Notes under the pieces: model-generated
Told to the model about the DNA's origin: nothing
Seen by the model: the letters and a program-made list of their open reading frames with translations, nothing else
The model's database searches: none
Made by a program: the position numbers and the translations under genes
DNA from: Powellomyces hirtus
Lineage: Eukaryota; Chytridiomycota; Chytridiomycetes; Spizellomycetales; Powellomycetaceae
NCBI GenBank assembly: GCA_025526995.1
Contig: JAHLKG010000002.1
Span: forward strand, 1,674,001-1,738,000
Direction of reading: 5' to 3'
DNA length: 64,000 nucleotides
Shown: one piece after another, positions 1-14,447 of the stretch
Numbering within the stretch: the stretch's first letter is position 1
Layout: the number at the start of each line of letters is the position of its first letter

Positions 1-1515
1 CCAAAGATGTTTTTGTTTTGCGGCGGATTGCCTGCATTGGTATACATGCTTTCCGGCGACTATTGGGAGAACAGAAAAGTTGTATGGGCAGCTAGCGAGG
101 CCCTCGCAAGCATCTTTGCTGTACAGGTATGTACCACGAACCGCCTGCCCCTGCCTTGACCTGCTCGCCAATGTTACTTGATACTAAAATGGGTTTCGTT
201 TCAGACAAGTGCATCAAGAACTGATTTATGTTTGCTGTTTGCGCATCATGGCCTTCTACCGCATCTCGCAAACATCTTCCGGTCCGCAAACAGTGACCGC
301 AACGAGCCAATCGCGTCTTCTACATGCGTTGCCAAAATACTCAACGTTTTCCTGGCAATCTCGTTGGCCGATTCTTCCGTGCGTGAGCTGTTGGCACAGG
401 GAAACTGCTTGCGAGGTGAGATGAGGGTTCATACGTTGAACCGATCAATCTCGAACTGGCATTATAATGTTTCCCCTTGACAGTGCTAGTGGCCGAGCTT
501 CGTAATGTAGACCCAGAGCGCCTGGTAGTGCTTCTCAAATGTTTAAAGAACGTTTCGATGTGTGGTGAAGCCCTATCGGCGCTCGACAAGGCAGGAGCAA
601 TTCCACTAGTGTGCAATCTGTTGGCCCGTCACGGCATGCCTCTATTCACCGTGAGTGTTTCCGGCCGCTCCCCATGTGTTACCTTCGCTCATCATATCAT
701 TTGAACCACCTAGGACGTCCAAAACCAGTCCCTCAACATTTTGTACAACCTCTGCCGTCTGAATCGGGCTCGCCAGCAATCGGCGGCCATCAATGGCTGC
801 ATTCCTCATTTGCAGTGCTTTGTGCAAAGCAATTCTCCATTACGCCAATTCGCGTTGCCCATCCTCTGCGATCTCGTCAACGGAATCGCGGCCACGAATG
901 TCACTGTGGATCCTGTTTGGACGCTGCTAAAGCGATGGCGGGTCATCGAGTCATACGTCGCATTGTTGAAGGATCCCGCATGGATCGTACTCGCTGTTGA
1001 GGCAATTGCCAGTTGGTGTGTATCTACCTGCCTTCGTGATCGACCGACGCTCATGCTTGTCAGCAGTCTAACACCGTTTCCGAAACATCAGGGTCTCGAC
1101 CTCCAGCGCATGTTCAGCATCTCCGCCGCTACCGCAACCCATCCATTCACAGTCACTTGCCACAGCCTTCAACTCCGCACCCATTAGCACGCTGGCGAAT
1201 CTGCTCCTGCCACTGCAGCGTATCCTTGTTTCGTCCCCTCTAACCCGGTTTGAATTTTCCAATTCTGCCCCCGTGCACGACAAGATCACGCGAGCACTGT
1301 TGTCTGCCTCGTCTGCTGGAGTGAGGCTTAACCTCCTGCTGATGCTGTTTGTAATAGGAGTTAATGGAGAAGCGGGTCATGCAGGGGATAAGAGACTGCG
1401 GGATGCTAGAAGAAGACTGCACGAGGTGGTTGGGAAGCTGTGTCAGGAGGATCCGGCGGTTCTGGTGCGAGAGCAAGCTAGGAAGTGCTTTGATGCGTTT
1501 GGTGCGCGCGGATAG
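1..1515 (+). CDS. C-terminal part of an ARM-repeat protein kinase, MAPKKK-epsilon/Cdc7-SepH type (5' end outside window)
   Basis: The frame is open from base 1, so the start lies outside the window. Exons I can join are 1-126, 205-415, 484-650, 714-1015 and about 1107-1515; the first three junctions keep frame exactly, while the last intron (about 1016-1106) is less certain. The product is helical armadillo-like sequence. Segments such as NQSLNILYNLCRLNRARQQS, INGCIPHLQCFVQS and LRQFALPILCDLVN match the C-terminal ARM region of plant MAPKKK-epsilon and fungal Cdc7/SepH kinases, which drive septation and cytokinesis signalling. The kinase domain would lie upstream and is not visible. A stand-alone ARM protein is the alternative. 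The protein ends FDAFGARG before TAG. Confidence 0.62.
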
Positions 1516-1808
1516 ATATTTCTGCTCCGTTATTCGATCTTGTATCTACTGCTGACTCATATGTACATATTTAACTCTCAATCAATATCCGCTTGCAACC
1601 CCCCTTCCCCGGGGGCCGGCTCCGCTTCTACTAATCTCCTGAAAGCAATCTGGCGACGCATTCCTCGAACTCGTTCGCACAGAATTTGACAAAACGTGTG
1701 CTTATGTAATTCAAACTCCGACTGACAGAATCTCCAACTGACAGTTTCTACCGCAAACCGTGAGAAAGAAAGAAAGGAGACGGTGCATCACAAAACAACA
1801 ACACCAGT

Positions 1809-4048
1809 ATGCTTTCCCGCACAGATCGGGACCGAGGCACCTCAACACCTCGCCAGAGTTCCACTTCACTCGCCGCACCCTTCCCATCTACTCCGCCGTT
1901 GCCAATGTCGGGTCCATCAGCAGCCGTCTCCATCGCCACCATTTCCGGATCCACCTCTTCCAATGCTTCCACGCCACCGACAACCACCACCGTCTCAACT
2001 AACACAACGATCCGATTTCGAACCGGAATACGAAATACAGTTTATGATGCCATGAGAGATCGCGGGTGGAAGGAAACGGACGGGTAAAGTATTGTCAATT
2101 CTTTTTCCTCAGTTCCGGTGAGCCCATTTCTATAGCGTAAATAGAAGCCGGCTTCTTTGGATAAGGGCAAGGGCTGATCCCAATTTGATAGAGATATGGA
2201 CTGGGACTTTTTCTGGGCTGATGTGCACTGGATTCACGAGACGTTCGACCATGTGTACTTGCAGGAGCATCAGCGGATCAACCACTTCAGAAACCACTAC
2301 GAGGTGAGGCGAGAATGCTCACAGTTCTGTTATCAGGTTTTAGAAAGGTGCTTCACACATCTGATCCCATTTGTCTAAAGCTCACGCGCAAAGACCTTCT
2401 CGTCAAGAACGTCAAACGCATGATCAAAACCATCGAGAAAGAATACGGCAAAACCGAATCCCAAAAATTCGATTTCCTCTCACCTTCCTACGTACTGCCC
2501 GGTGAGCACGCGCTCTTTACTGAAGAATTCAAACGAAACCCGGGCAGCGTGTGGATCATGAAACCGGTCGGAAAGGCGCAGGGCAAGGGTATCTTCCTCA
2601 TCAACAAGATTTCGCAGATCAATGGGTGGAGGAAGGATGTGAAGGGAAACGTTCGGGGAGACCGCGACGGGGAGGATGGACCGGAAGCTTATATCGTTCA
2701 GAGGTATATTGAAAACCCTTTGCTGATTGGAGGTGAGACCTTCACAAGGGAAACCCCGGAAACTGCGTGCCGCGATCCCCGAGCGCTTTACGGATAGACT
2801 GCTGCGTCCATGGGTATCTTTTTTCCTAATCTCTTGTTGCCTGCCGTTCTCCGCAGGAAAAAAATTTGATATCCGGATTTACGTTCTAGTCACCTCGTAC
2901 TATCCACTCACCGTGTATATTCATCGCAACGGGTTCTGCCGTTTCTCTAATACGCAGTTCTCCATGCAAGCCAAGGACATCAGCAACCTTTGTACGTCCC
3001 CATTCATCTTCCGGTCATCCCCAGCTACAGATGGAAATTGAAGTGACATCGTAACCCCCTGTTTATTTTTCTGCAGACATACACGCGACAAATGTTGCTA
3101 TACAAAAGCACTCACCCAATTACCTTTCCGGACGCGGATGTAAATGGCTGCTCCGGAATCTGAAGCTGTATCTAACGACCCGCCATGGCACCGATGCCGT
3201 CAACGAGTTGTTTACAGAAATGGAAGCCAGTGTGGTTCGGAGTTTGATGAGTGTGCAGAAAGTTATGATAAATGATAAGCATTGTTTCGAGCTGTAAGTT
3301 TACGGAATTACGCGGGGATGCCATGAATCTCGAAGAACTAGCATTTTATCGTCTGCTTACTACCATTGACTGACATTTGATTCTCCATTAGATATGGCTA
3401 CGACATCCTCATAGATCAAAATCTGAAGCCGTAAGTTTTGCGATAGTGAAGCTTCGGTTGAACGCTTCCCGTCCTCACGTCATTCTCGAACGTTTCAGAT
3501 GGCTTCTCGAAGTCAATGCTTCGCCGTCACTCACGGCAGAGACGCAATTTGACTATGATCTGAAACATTCAATGGTCCAAGATTGTTTCGATGTGGTGGA
3601 TCTAGAACGAAGGTAACGGAAATGGCACACCAAAATTTCACCAGGTACATAGTCGAGCATGCTGATGACAATGCGCATCTGATTTAGGCATACTGGGAAG
3701 CCAATCCGGGCTCGTGTCGGCGGCTTTGACCTCGTGTACAATGACGGACCCATTCGGCATGAGCGAACTAGCAATTACGCCTCATACCTCGGTAAGTGTG
3801 TAACATTTTTCAACGCCACTATCCCGCTCCTTTCTTGTGTATTCTTATCATTTCATTTCTCGGCACCAGGATGTTACCAACCAATCCCACGGGCTCCGCG
3901 ACAGAAGAAGCGGTTCGGACCAAATGGAAAGAGTACCGTGCCATCTACTCCCAACCGGAAATCGACATCATCCCCAGTGATTTCGATATCAGTACAAAAC
4001 GCAGCTGTAGGGGTGAGCCTGGTGCCCGATGCGGCGAGCCCGCGGTGA
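1809..4048 (+). CDS. TTLL9: tubulin polyglutamylase, TTLL9 type
   Basis: Nine exons (1809-2083, 2192-2303, 2381-2732, 2857-2991, 3077-3293, 3392-3430, 3499-3612, 3688-3791, 3870-4048) add up to 1,527 nt, giving 508 residues with all junctions in frame. The protein is a tubulin-tyrosine-ligase-like ATP-grasp enzyme that adds glutamates to axonemal tubulin. Diagnostic stretches are [30 protein letters not shown] sequence at exon 2, [16 protein letters not shown] (ATP-grasp lysines), [40 protein letters not shown] and [12 protein letters not shown]. The order and the ending [11 protein letters not shown] follow animal TTLL9 rather than TTLL1. A Ser/Thr/Pro-rich leader of about 60 residues precedes the conserved part, and the tail after LGCYQPIP is a low-complexity basic/Ser-rich segment. 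The gene implies a flagellated zoospore. Confidence 0.93.
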
Positions 4049-4504
4049 CGAGGGCTACTTGCAATGTTTATTTTCATTCCATTCGAAACCTGACACTATA
4101 TGTACCTTTCGCATCATATATCGTAGTGAAGTCATAAGAACCAGTCTAGGCTTGTCGCTTTGCATAGACTTAACCTGCACCTGCATCTGGAACCGGGAGG
4201 TTGAGAGCCTTGACGTTAGTACCTCAGAGCATTCGCCATCTCAGCCGCATTTCACGTTGCATCTGAGGTGATTGTGCAGCTCGAGGACTCAAACAATGGA
4301 CTTGAAGCCAGCCATTGGCTCGCAGGCTCGCCGTCAGATCCCGGTATATCGTACTCATCCCTCGTTCATTTGATTCCGAAACTTGAAGTTGTCATCACGT
4401 CCTGATATCCGCAGTCCGGCAGTCAGCCACTCGGTCCTTCTGCCAGTAGACTTTCAAAGCAATCAGGCATATGATTCTATGGAGAAGCGCGCGGTAGTGG
4501 TTGG
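4049..4504. other. convergent intergenic region
   Basis: Between the TTLL9 stop and the stop of the opposite-strand gene at 4505. Only short, non-conserved open frames are present; I see no RNA gene or repeat. It should hold two converging 3' UTRs. Confidence 0.5.
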
Positions 4505-5158
4505 TCAGGCTTTCTTTGGATTGTTCTGCTCGTCGCGTTTGTTTTTGCGTTCCAGCTCGTCGCGCTTCTTTTTGCGGTCCAACTCTTCCACCAGCACTGG
4601 GCCTCTGTTCAAGATGACCTTGATGCCATTGGTGTAAGATTTGTCGGCTGCTTGCGTTGTGTAGGTTTGTAAATCTAACAATTCATTATCTCATGAGTTA
4701 CGGCCACTCACAGCATTGAAATAAGATGATCTGCCTTACCCTTCTTGATTGCAATTCCCTTGTTTTCTAACGTGAGAACAAGTGACACACAGTCCGCCAT
4801 AGCTGGCGCTGAGATATTGGTATATTGCCACGAAAGCCGATAATCTCAGACTAAACGCGTACCTGGGTCAAGGCTTTGCGATAAGAAGTCTTCAGTCCCA
4901 TGAGATTGATCGGACAGAAGCATGCTCAGAAAACGCATACCCAATAAGTTCCACTTCGGGATGCCCTCGGAGAGAAGCATAGACTCGTTCCTCGATTCCC
5001 GGCTCAGACTTATCGACAACTACCCGTTGCGCGACTCCCGGCGTCGACAATATCTCTTTCGAACCCCTCCGATCTTTGCGCAGCTGGGACGTCAGTGCAG
5101 AGGCCGGCGCCGAGGCCTTTGAAGGAGATGCGCCATGTCCCCGCGATCGCTCCCCCAT
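4505..5158 (-). CDS. unrecognised small protein gene
   Basis: I do not recognise the family. The frame is open from 5254, but that position is TTG; the first in-frame ATG is at 5158 (MGERSRGHG). The first exon runs to about 4900 and contains the plausible globular stretch GIEERVYASLRGHPEVELIG. Further minus-strand segments read SLVLTLENKGIAIKKG near 4750-4800 and TNGIKVILNRGPVLVEELDR followed by a charged Lys/Arg/Glu tail ending NNPKKA before a stop at 4505. Suitable GT/AG sites lie near 4735, 4678 and 4860, but I could not fix every junction. Composition and splice sites favour a real gene of roughly 150-180 residues. Confidence 0.45.
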
Positions 5159-5773
5159 TATTGTTGGTACTTGTGGAAATTCCTCTGCGGAGTTTTTAAC
5201 AAGAGGAATTTGATGGATGACCGTGTGCCTACATCTAGGCACATTCCTTGCCAAGCCACAACGATCGAAGAAATCATGAACTACTCTTCAACCACCAACT
5301 ACTACATACATCCTCAACTACTAGTACATACATGCGTTCCGCCACTGGGTTGTCATCTGCTGCACGAGTCTCAATGGTGGAAGTCGTTTGATGATTCAAT
5401 TCAGTCGCATTGGTTTCGATTAGCCGATAATGGAAGACGCACCGCCGTTGGTCCACATTTGCCTGATACCATCAGTGACTGCCTCCCGTTGCGAGCAGCA
5501 GTCATCAGAGTCAGGACTGTCATTTTTTTGCTACAAATGTATCCAGCTTGGCAAAAGCGGGATGAAGTTGGAGATATTGCCATGCAGGAAGAGTCAGGAA
5601 GTACTGCTGTGTGGGATCCCTTGCAACGCGAAAGCCAGAAAGCCCGTTTTGCACGCGGCCGGGGGCTGTGCGTTCCCATTTTGGGGCATAAATAGCGCGC
5701 GACGTTTGCGCATCCCCGCCGCCCATTTTCTTACCGTCTCGCTACTTACTTCTAAACCCTGGTTAAGCACACA
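5159..5773. other. promoter-bearing intergenic region
   Basis: Divergent region between the unknown minus-strand gene and the DJ-1-like gene. A plus-strand open frame (5135-5695) crosses it, but it shows no family resemblance and I treat it as chance. A TATA-like element lies near its right end. Confidence 0.45.
5687..5695 (+). promoter_or_regulatory. TATA-like element upstream of the DJ-1-like gene
   Basis: The sequence CATAAATAG lies 79 bp upstream of the ATG at 5774, in a GC-rich setting that makes it stand out. It is followed by a pyrimidine-rich stretch just before the start codon. Position and sequence fit a fungal TATA box; this is inference from the sequence only. Confidence 0.45.
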
Positions 5774-6854
5774 ATGCGTCCCTCCTCTCTCCTTTCTGTG
5801 CCGTTCTTCGTTGGAGCAGCGCTTTTGCAAACGGCTTTAGCAGTTTCTTCGCTCGTTGTCAGAGCTGCTGAGGAATATCCATCGGCTCCTGCACGCTCTT
5901 TCGGGGTTTTGCTTTACCCTGGCTTTGCGCCGTTGGATGTCTTTGGTGAGTGTCATGAACCATGCCCTCATCTAGCTAGACCCTTCTGACTGGACTTTCT
6001 TTGCAGGTCCGTTGGAATATGTCAACGCTCTAAGCACTTTCCACAACATCACGTTGCACTTGATCTCTGAGACCGGCGGCCCCATCTCTTCCGTTGCTCA
6101 GGCTCCGCACACCATGGTGAGCAACAACGGCATGTCCCACACAATGACACCCAAGACCATCCCCGTCAGCGAAACTGTGCTGAGCACACAGACGTTCGCC
6201 ACCGCGCCCAAACTGGACATTCTCCTGATTCCTGGCGGCATGGGCGCCCGAATGGCAATCAACAATACCAACCTGACGTCCTTTATACGAGACCGATTCA
6301 ACAATGAGCTGGAGTATCTGATCACGGTTTGCACCGGAAGTGCGCTGGCGGCTCGAAGCGGAGTTTTGGACAACAAGAAAGCGACAGGAACAAAGTTCTC
6401 CTGGAAGTGGATCACGCAGCAAGGTCCGAACGTGAATTGGCTTCCACAGGCCCGATGGGTTGAAGATGGCAAGATTATCAGCAGCTCCGGTGTCACTTCT
6501 GGTAAGAGGCTGACGAGATAATGTTAATCTCTCATACACATTGATTACTGACCTGCCGTTTTGGTTCCCCTGCTAGCGCTCGACATGATGCATTACTTCA
6601 TCACCAAGCTGTATGGCGACAAGCTCGCGACCCGACTGTCCAACGTCTTCGAATTCACCCCGCAGACAGACCCATCTATTGACCCATTCGCAGCCGTGTG
6701 GAACGTCACGGCAGCCACCCCAGTATCGAACCAATCCTCCACAGATGTCACAGCCCAGAGCACATCACCTTCTGCTGCAAGCTCGCTGTTTTCGTCTTAT
6801 TCCATGTCAACGCTTATGGCGGCTGTTGTCGCGAGCTTCGTCTCTGCACTCTAG
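5774..6854 (+). CDS. secreted/surface DJ-1/PfpI family protein
   Basis: Three exons (5774-5945, 6007-6501, 6577-6854) total 945 nt, 314 residues, in frame. Residues 1-23 are a hydrophobic signal peptide (SSLLSVPFFVGAALLQTALA). The DJ-1/PfpI (class I glutamine amidotransferase-like) fold follows: FGVLLYPGFAPLDVFGPLEY at the start, LDILLIPGGMGAR in the middle, and the nucleophile elbow TVCTGSALAARSG with the conserved cysteine. The last 60 residues are Ser/Thr/Asn-rich and end in a hydrophobic stretch (LMAAVVASFVSAL) typical of a GPI-anchor signal. Several Asn-X-Thr/Ser sites are present. Relatives include secreted isonitrile-hydratase-like and AraC-ligand-domain proteins. The substrate cannot be told from sequence. 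Confidence 0.85.
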
Positions 6855-7119
6855 ATCGAGCATGTTTACCGCATCGATGTAACCCGTAGTTAGATATTCT
6901 GGGAACCCCGCAATATTGAGCTCCGCGCTCGAAGAACTCCCACTATTTGATTCATTAAGAAAATGTACAAAGAGAAAACCTTGACCAACTTTTGGCTTCC
7001 CAGATTGGGAGAGAAGAATGAAAGCGTAGAAAAAGGGTAAACAACTTTTGCCGGAACGGTTTTGAAACATCTACTGGCATGCCGGCAACAATGTCGCCTA
7101 AGCGCCCTGATAGTTGCGT

Positions 7120-8156
7120 TCAAATCGGGTATAGGATGTCGTAATGGCCTGGGCGATATAGCAGAACAACCTGTGGCTGATCCTCCGCTTTCGGCGCAGA
7201 GTCCGAGATAACTAGGGGCTCAAGAGGCTCGATCTCGTGCCAGTTCATGACGCCGTCGGTGTTAAGAGTGGTATCGAGGTTGCCAATCTTGATCGTTACG
7301 CCCAACGCATTTGCGATAGCGACAATGTGTGGCTGATCAGCTTCAATGTTCACTGCGTCAAAGGAAGACACTGTGTTAGATTAAAAGCCCCGGCGCAGGT
7401 GACAGCTATAAAGCATAGACCAGTCACGCACTTGGTTCGACTTGGGAGCCGATGAAGAGATCAAGAGTAGGGTAACTGTCTAAGATAAACGCCTCAAACA
7501 TGTCACGATTCTGGATGCATAGGTAGCAATGTTAGTAGTGGATGCAAGATAAGCGGTGCAGCCTACAGTAAAAGAGGGACGCACATTCTTCAGGATCGCA
7601 GCGGTAACGATCCTCAACCAACACACGACAGAGTCCGCGGCGGCTCCTTCTCGATCACCGTCCCTCACAGCGTCCTCCCAACACTCCGCAAAGTCCCCCA
7701 TCAGATCGAGATCATATCCCGCGCGTCCCACAGCTTCCCGCGAGTGCGGCCCGAGCCGCTGCGTGACAGCTTTTGCCCAAAGTGTGTCTTTACGCTCTGA
7801 AACGAGCTCGCAAAGCCGGTATGCCAGACCACGGTAGAAACAGTTTCCGTCGCGCCGGGTACAACGCAGACCGGAATACTCTTCGGCCAGGAGAGCAATC
7901 TTGGCCTGCGTTGTTGGGCTGCCATCGGCGTATTCCTGAGAACAACAATCTTGGAATCAGAGGGCGGAACAGGGAACACAACTGATGCAGGGAGGCTTAC
8001 GGCTTGTAGGGATTCAAATCCAGTCTTCTCGCCCACTAAAGGGGCGAGAGTGTGCGGTTCTTTAATTTTGCGTTCGTACTGAAGAATCTCGTCATCTGTT
8101 GGTCGAGCATATGTCTCGGCATCTTGTGCTGGTGGATTATGGGAATTGTCTGACAT
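7120..8156 (-). CDS. OTUB1: otubain, OTU-family deubiquitinase
   Basis: Four exons (8156-8001, 7935-7585, 7510-7432, 7352-7120) total 819 nt and encode 272 residues, nearly the length of human OTUB1 (271). Family sequence runs throughout: the N-terminal helix YARPTDDEILQYERKI, the catalytic motif RRDGNCFYRGLAYRL (Asp and Cys of the triad), the VEPMNIEADQPHIVAIANAL region, and the C-terminal GHYDILYP with the catalytic His. It should cleave Lys48-linked ubiquitin and bind E2 enzymes. Its ATG is only 18 bp from an in-frame ATG of the opposite-strand co-chaperone gene, so the two share a promoter. Confidence 0.95.
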
Positions 8157-8174
8157 CTTGAAGTTGCGAAAAGT

Positions 8175-9602
8175 ATGGTCAACGTGGCGGAGAGCTCAAA
8201 CGCGTGCTTTCGACGCGATTTCGAACGTACAGTAGGACGCAGCAGCCAACGGGACAAACTCACGCCGACATTAGACATGCGAGACTTTACAGGAATGGAT
8301 CCAATTACCCCTGATGGCGGGATCATGAAGATCACGCTGCGGGAGGCCAAATCATCAGATCCAACGCCAAAATGGATTCGAGGAGCGAATGCCCGTTTTC
8401 ACTACTCCGTATTCCTGTACAGCCCCAAGTCGTGCCCAAAAAAGAAGGAGACTGGTAAGCATGAACATGAAGAGCACATGGACTGCAAAGTGCACGCAGC
8501 GGACAGTTGTGGGGATAAGCACGACCATGAGCACGGGAATGACGCCAAGGGCGACGAACGTTCTGTTGTCAGGAAGAGCTCGAAAAAGCGAGAGCTCAAA
8601 CCCGTGCGGCGGAAAGTGGCGGACTCGCGAGAGGATAATCCCGATACACCCTTTGAACTTCGCATCGGATACAAATTCTCGGTCACGGGAATGGAGCTTG
8701 CGGTCAAGTCGATGAAAGTGGGCGAGACAGCGCGCTTTTTGTGTATGCCCCAGTACTGCGAGGTATGGTTGCGGCATCAAAAGTGATTGTATAAAGTCAT
8801 TCTTCAGGAATTGACGGTGCCATGTTTATCACAGGGCTATGTTCAGCTAGCCAAAGTGCTGAAACAAGAAAAAGAAAACAAAGCAAATGCACTGAAAGGC
8901 ATACCTGCGAAACGTATACAAGGCTGCTGTGCTCATTCGATGCGTGAGGAGATGGAGGCGCAAACCGACTTGGCGGAGCTGCATGGCGTTCCGCTGGAAT
9001 TTGAAATTGAGCTTCTTGAAGTACAAATGCCAGACGCATATGTCCGCGAACCGTGGGAGATGGAAGCCATTGACAAATACCGCGAAGCCCCAATCCGGAA
9101 AGAGGAAGGTGGTACGCTGTACAAGCAAGGCAAATACGAGGAAGCTTTGGCAAAGTACACGCGAGCCCTTACTCTGCTGGAGAGTCTGTCGATGAGTTCG
9201 ATCGTACAAGACATGGCCAGACCGGGCGGCGCCAAACATGAGGAGATTGACCTGGCTACTCTCAATCAGCTGACACTAACATGTCGACTAAACTATGCCG
9301 CATGTAAACTCAAACTTGAGGACTACGAGCCTGTGATTGCACAGTGCACGGAAGTGCTCAAAACGGACAGCGACAATGTGAAGGCCTTGTTCAGGCGAGG
9401 CCAAGCGTATACCCGCATAGGACGCGACCTTGATCTGGCCCAAGAGGATTTTGCAAACCTGGAGGGCGCTCTGGGAAAGGCGGATGTTGAGAAGCAACGA
9501 CTTGAATGGACCGAGCTGCGGAAGGAGCGGCAATTGCTTGAATCAAAGCTGAAAACATATCGGGAAAAGGAAAGGAAAATGTACGGTAGTATATTCGGAT
9601 GA
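8175..9602 (+). CDS. AIP: AIP/XAP2-like co-chaperone (FKBP-like domain plus TPR)
   Basis: Two exons (8175-8762, 8835-9602) give 1,356 nt and 451 residues. Similarity to AIP starts only near GGIMKITLREA, so the ATG at 8277 or 8295 may be the true start; 8175 is the longest option. An FKBP-like domain is followed by the AIP link CCAHSMREEMEAQTDL and by TPR repeats (GGTLYKQGKYEEALAKYTRA; LTCRLNYAACKLKLEDY; NVKALFRRGQAYTRIG). The protein ends KMYGSIFG, matching the AIP C-terminus that contacts clients. AIP proteins bind Hsp90 and client receptors. A His/Cys-rich insert near 8455-8545 lies inside the FKBP-like domain, and the active-site residues of true isomerases are not obvious. Confidence 0.85.
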
Positions 9603-9659
9603 ATGAAAATGCATCGAGATTTTTGGTACAAAAACTGGAGTGCAAAGCGTAAACCGGGC

Positions 9660-11001
9660 TTAAGCCACCGCTGTTCTCGCCAAGGGAACGTCGGACGTGA
9701 TATCTGACAGATCTATGATAAATTGTTGAATCTTGTCCAGTTGGACTACTGTGTCGCCGGTGCCGTTCAACCGATTGTTCAGATGTGATTTGACGAGGTT
9801 GAACAAGTTGTTGGTTGCCCTGTTGATGCGCGCAGATTGGTGATGAGAAGGATGAGAGATCATGAATGACTCGCTGCATCAGGATCACTGTCTGCCACGT
9901 ACATCTTGATCTGCCCCAGCAGAAGCGACTTTTGTGTGGCGTTGTTCATAGTGTGATCGCATTCGGATTGCCATTTGGCGCTTCGAAGCTGCATCTCTTC
10001 GAGTTTGGTTTGGAGTTTCGCAATATCGTTGTTGTAGTTGAGCATGATGTTGTTCTTTTCCTGCATTTGGTGGCGGAGCCAGAAACCCAAGGTAAGAATG
10101 CGTTGCCATGTCACTCAGCATGACGTTTCTTCATCTGCTGACCTCTGTGGAATGCAGAAACCCTGCTCGGTCCCTTTCTGTGCGCTCTTGCGCCTCCCGT
10201 GACCGTTCCAGAAGTTCTTTATTTGTGGCAGCCAATGTGTCGAATCGTCCAATGATATCCTTCACTTCGCCAAACTCCTCCACATTCTCCAGCACGGCCT
10301 CCAGATATCGTTGATACGCGAGATCTGAAAACCAACACCGGCAAGGTAATTGAGTTTGGGAACCCACGGAGAATACCAAATCAGTTCACTTTGATACCAA
10401 CTTGTTTCAACCGCCTTTGTTTGTCGATCCTTTTTTGTGTATAGACCCGTCATGTTCTCGCGCAACATTTGTATTTCCCCTTCTTTTTGCTCTCGTGTTT
10501 TGCGTTCGTCGAGGGACTTTTTCATGGCTCGTGACCGCTTCGCATCATTCTCCTGCAACGCTGAACCTTCAGCATGAAGCGATCAACAGTCCCATAATAT
10601 CCGCGATCCACTCCTGTTTGCACACACCTTGAGAAATTTGTCGAACTTCATCAAAGACTCCTTCAGCTGAGTCTCCTTCTTTGCCAATTCTTCTCTTCGC
10701 TGGGCCAGCGACTCAATCTTCAGCGCAAACTCCTCCTTCTGTTGATGCAGTCCGTTTTCGACCTCCTGCATCTCCCTTCGCTTCTCAAGAAGCTTGGTGG
10801 CGGGGGTCAAGTCATGGTCTTCCTGTTCGGGGGCTTTACTTGGGACAGGAGAAAACACAAAACATGAGTCTAGTGCTTTTGTGGCAAAGGAGCTTTTTTC
10901 TCTCTTTCGTTGGGTTGATGAGGAAACAAGACGCACATCAAGAGCTTCTTCTCCATATTCACGCGGAAGTACTCCTCCACGTTTGCAAGATTGCCAGCCA
11001 T
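9660..11001 (-). CDS. CCDC42: CCDC42/CFAP73-type axonemal coiled-coil protein (DUF4200)
   Basis: The start ATG at 11001 reads MAGNLANVEEYFRVNMEKKL. Exons: 11001-10937, 10838-10628, 10552 to about 10410, then about 10340-10140, about 10080-9890 and a last exon ending at 9660. The product is almost wholly coiled coil and follows CCDC42: FALKIESLAQRREELAKKET, QLKESLMKFDKFLKENDAKR, YQRYLEAVLENVEEFGEVKD, IIGRFDTLAATNKELLERSR, NATQKSLLLGQIKM, and the conserved ending LDKIQQFIIDLSDI. In algae and animals these proteins sit at the axonemal inner arm base (MIA complex) or sperm flagellum. Exons 3-6 junctions are approximate; one donor appears to be non-standard (GTTGGT). Confidence 0.88.
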
Positions 11002-11106
11002 GGTGTTGATGAATTGACAGTCAAGGTAACAACGAACAGTATGCACAATAGCTATCTCTGGTGTCCAGTCGATGTGGAAAGCACTAATCCCCCCAAAAGT
11101 AACCTG

Positions 11107-11265
11107 TCAATTCACTGTAAAAGCGGAGACGCGGTCCAGCCTTTCGGAGAGGCTTATCAGCGAGACTAGATCTAGGCGCGACTCATCGGCATCTCTTTCC
11201 ATCTGCGATTTGCTGAACATTCCGTCAAACGGCTTTTTCTCAAAGACAAGTCGTGCGTCCGGCAT
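11107..11265 (-). other. possible 52-codon ORF upstream of CCDC42
   Basis: An ATG at 11265 opens a 52-codon frame (MPDARLVFEKKPFDGMFSKS onward) ending 105 bp before the CCDC42 start. Composition looks protein-like, yet there is no recognisable family. It could be a 5' exon, an upstream ORF or chance. Confidence 0.2.
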
Positions 11266-11415
11266 CGGAACAGAAGTCAAATTTGAGGAAGAGACTTTTC
11301 GGACCGAAGACAGACAAAGGGCTAGATTTCATAGAAGTTGAGACTGAGCAACGTTCTTCTCAATTCGGATATAAAGTCGCGGCGGTCGCATTCACAGCTC
11401 CTTGTTCTCGCACAC

Positions 11416-14204
<2,789 letters not shown>

Positions 14205-14447
14205 TTCGGGAAACAACAAACAAGGGATCATCATATCAACACACATATCCGGAATGTGGCGCATCCTGGAACGTCCCACACACATCACAAGATAGCTTTG
14301 CACACCTCGAACCTTGGCTAATCGAGCCGGAGCATGTAGAATATACATTACAAAATTTCATATGTTCGAATCATATCGTCATTTGATGATCGAGAGCGAG
14401 TGCGACGCAAAAACGAAATTGTGCAGCAAAATTCGGGTATGGGTTTC

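Noticed and set aside
5135..5695. 186-codon plus-strand frame
   Set aside because: Odd composition, no family similarity, and it overlaps the promoter of the DJ-1-like gene and the unknown minus-strand gene.
11160..11190. Gcn4/Cpc1-like site (TGACTCA) upstream of ARG5,6
   Set aside because: The nearest sequence, CGACTCAT near 11178, has a mismatch in the core; not strong enough to call.
14343..14361. tRNA T-arm-like hairpin with a TTCGAAT loop
   Set aside because: The stem and loop fit a T-arm, but no matching acceptor stem, anticodon arm or A box lies at the right distance; the sequence is a near-palindrome by chance.
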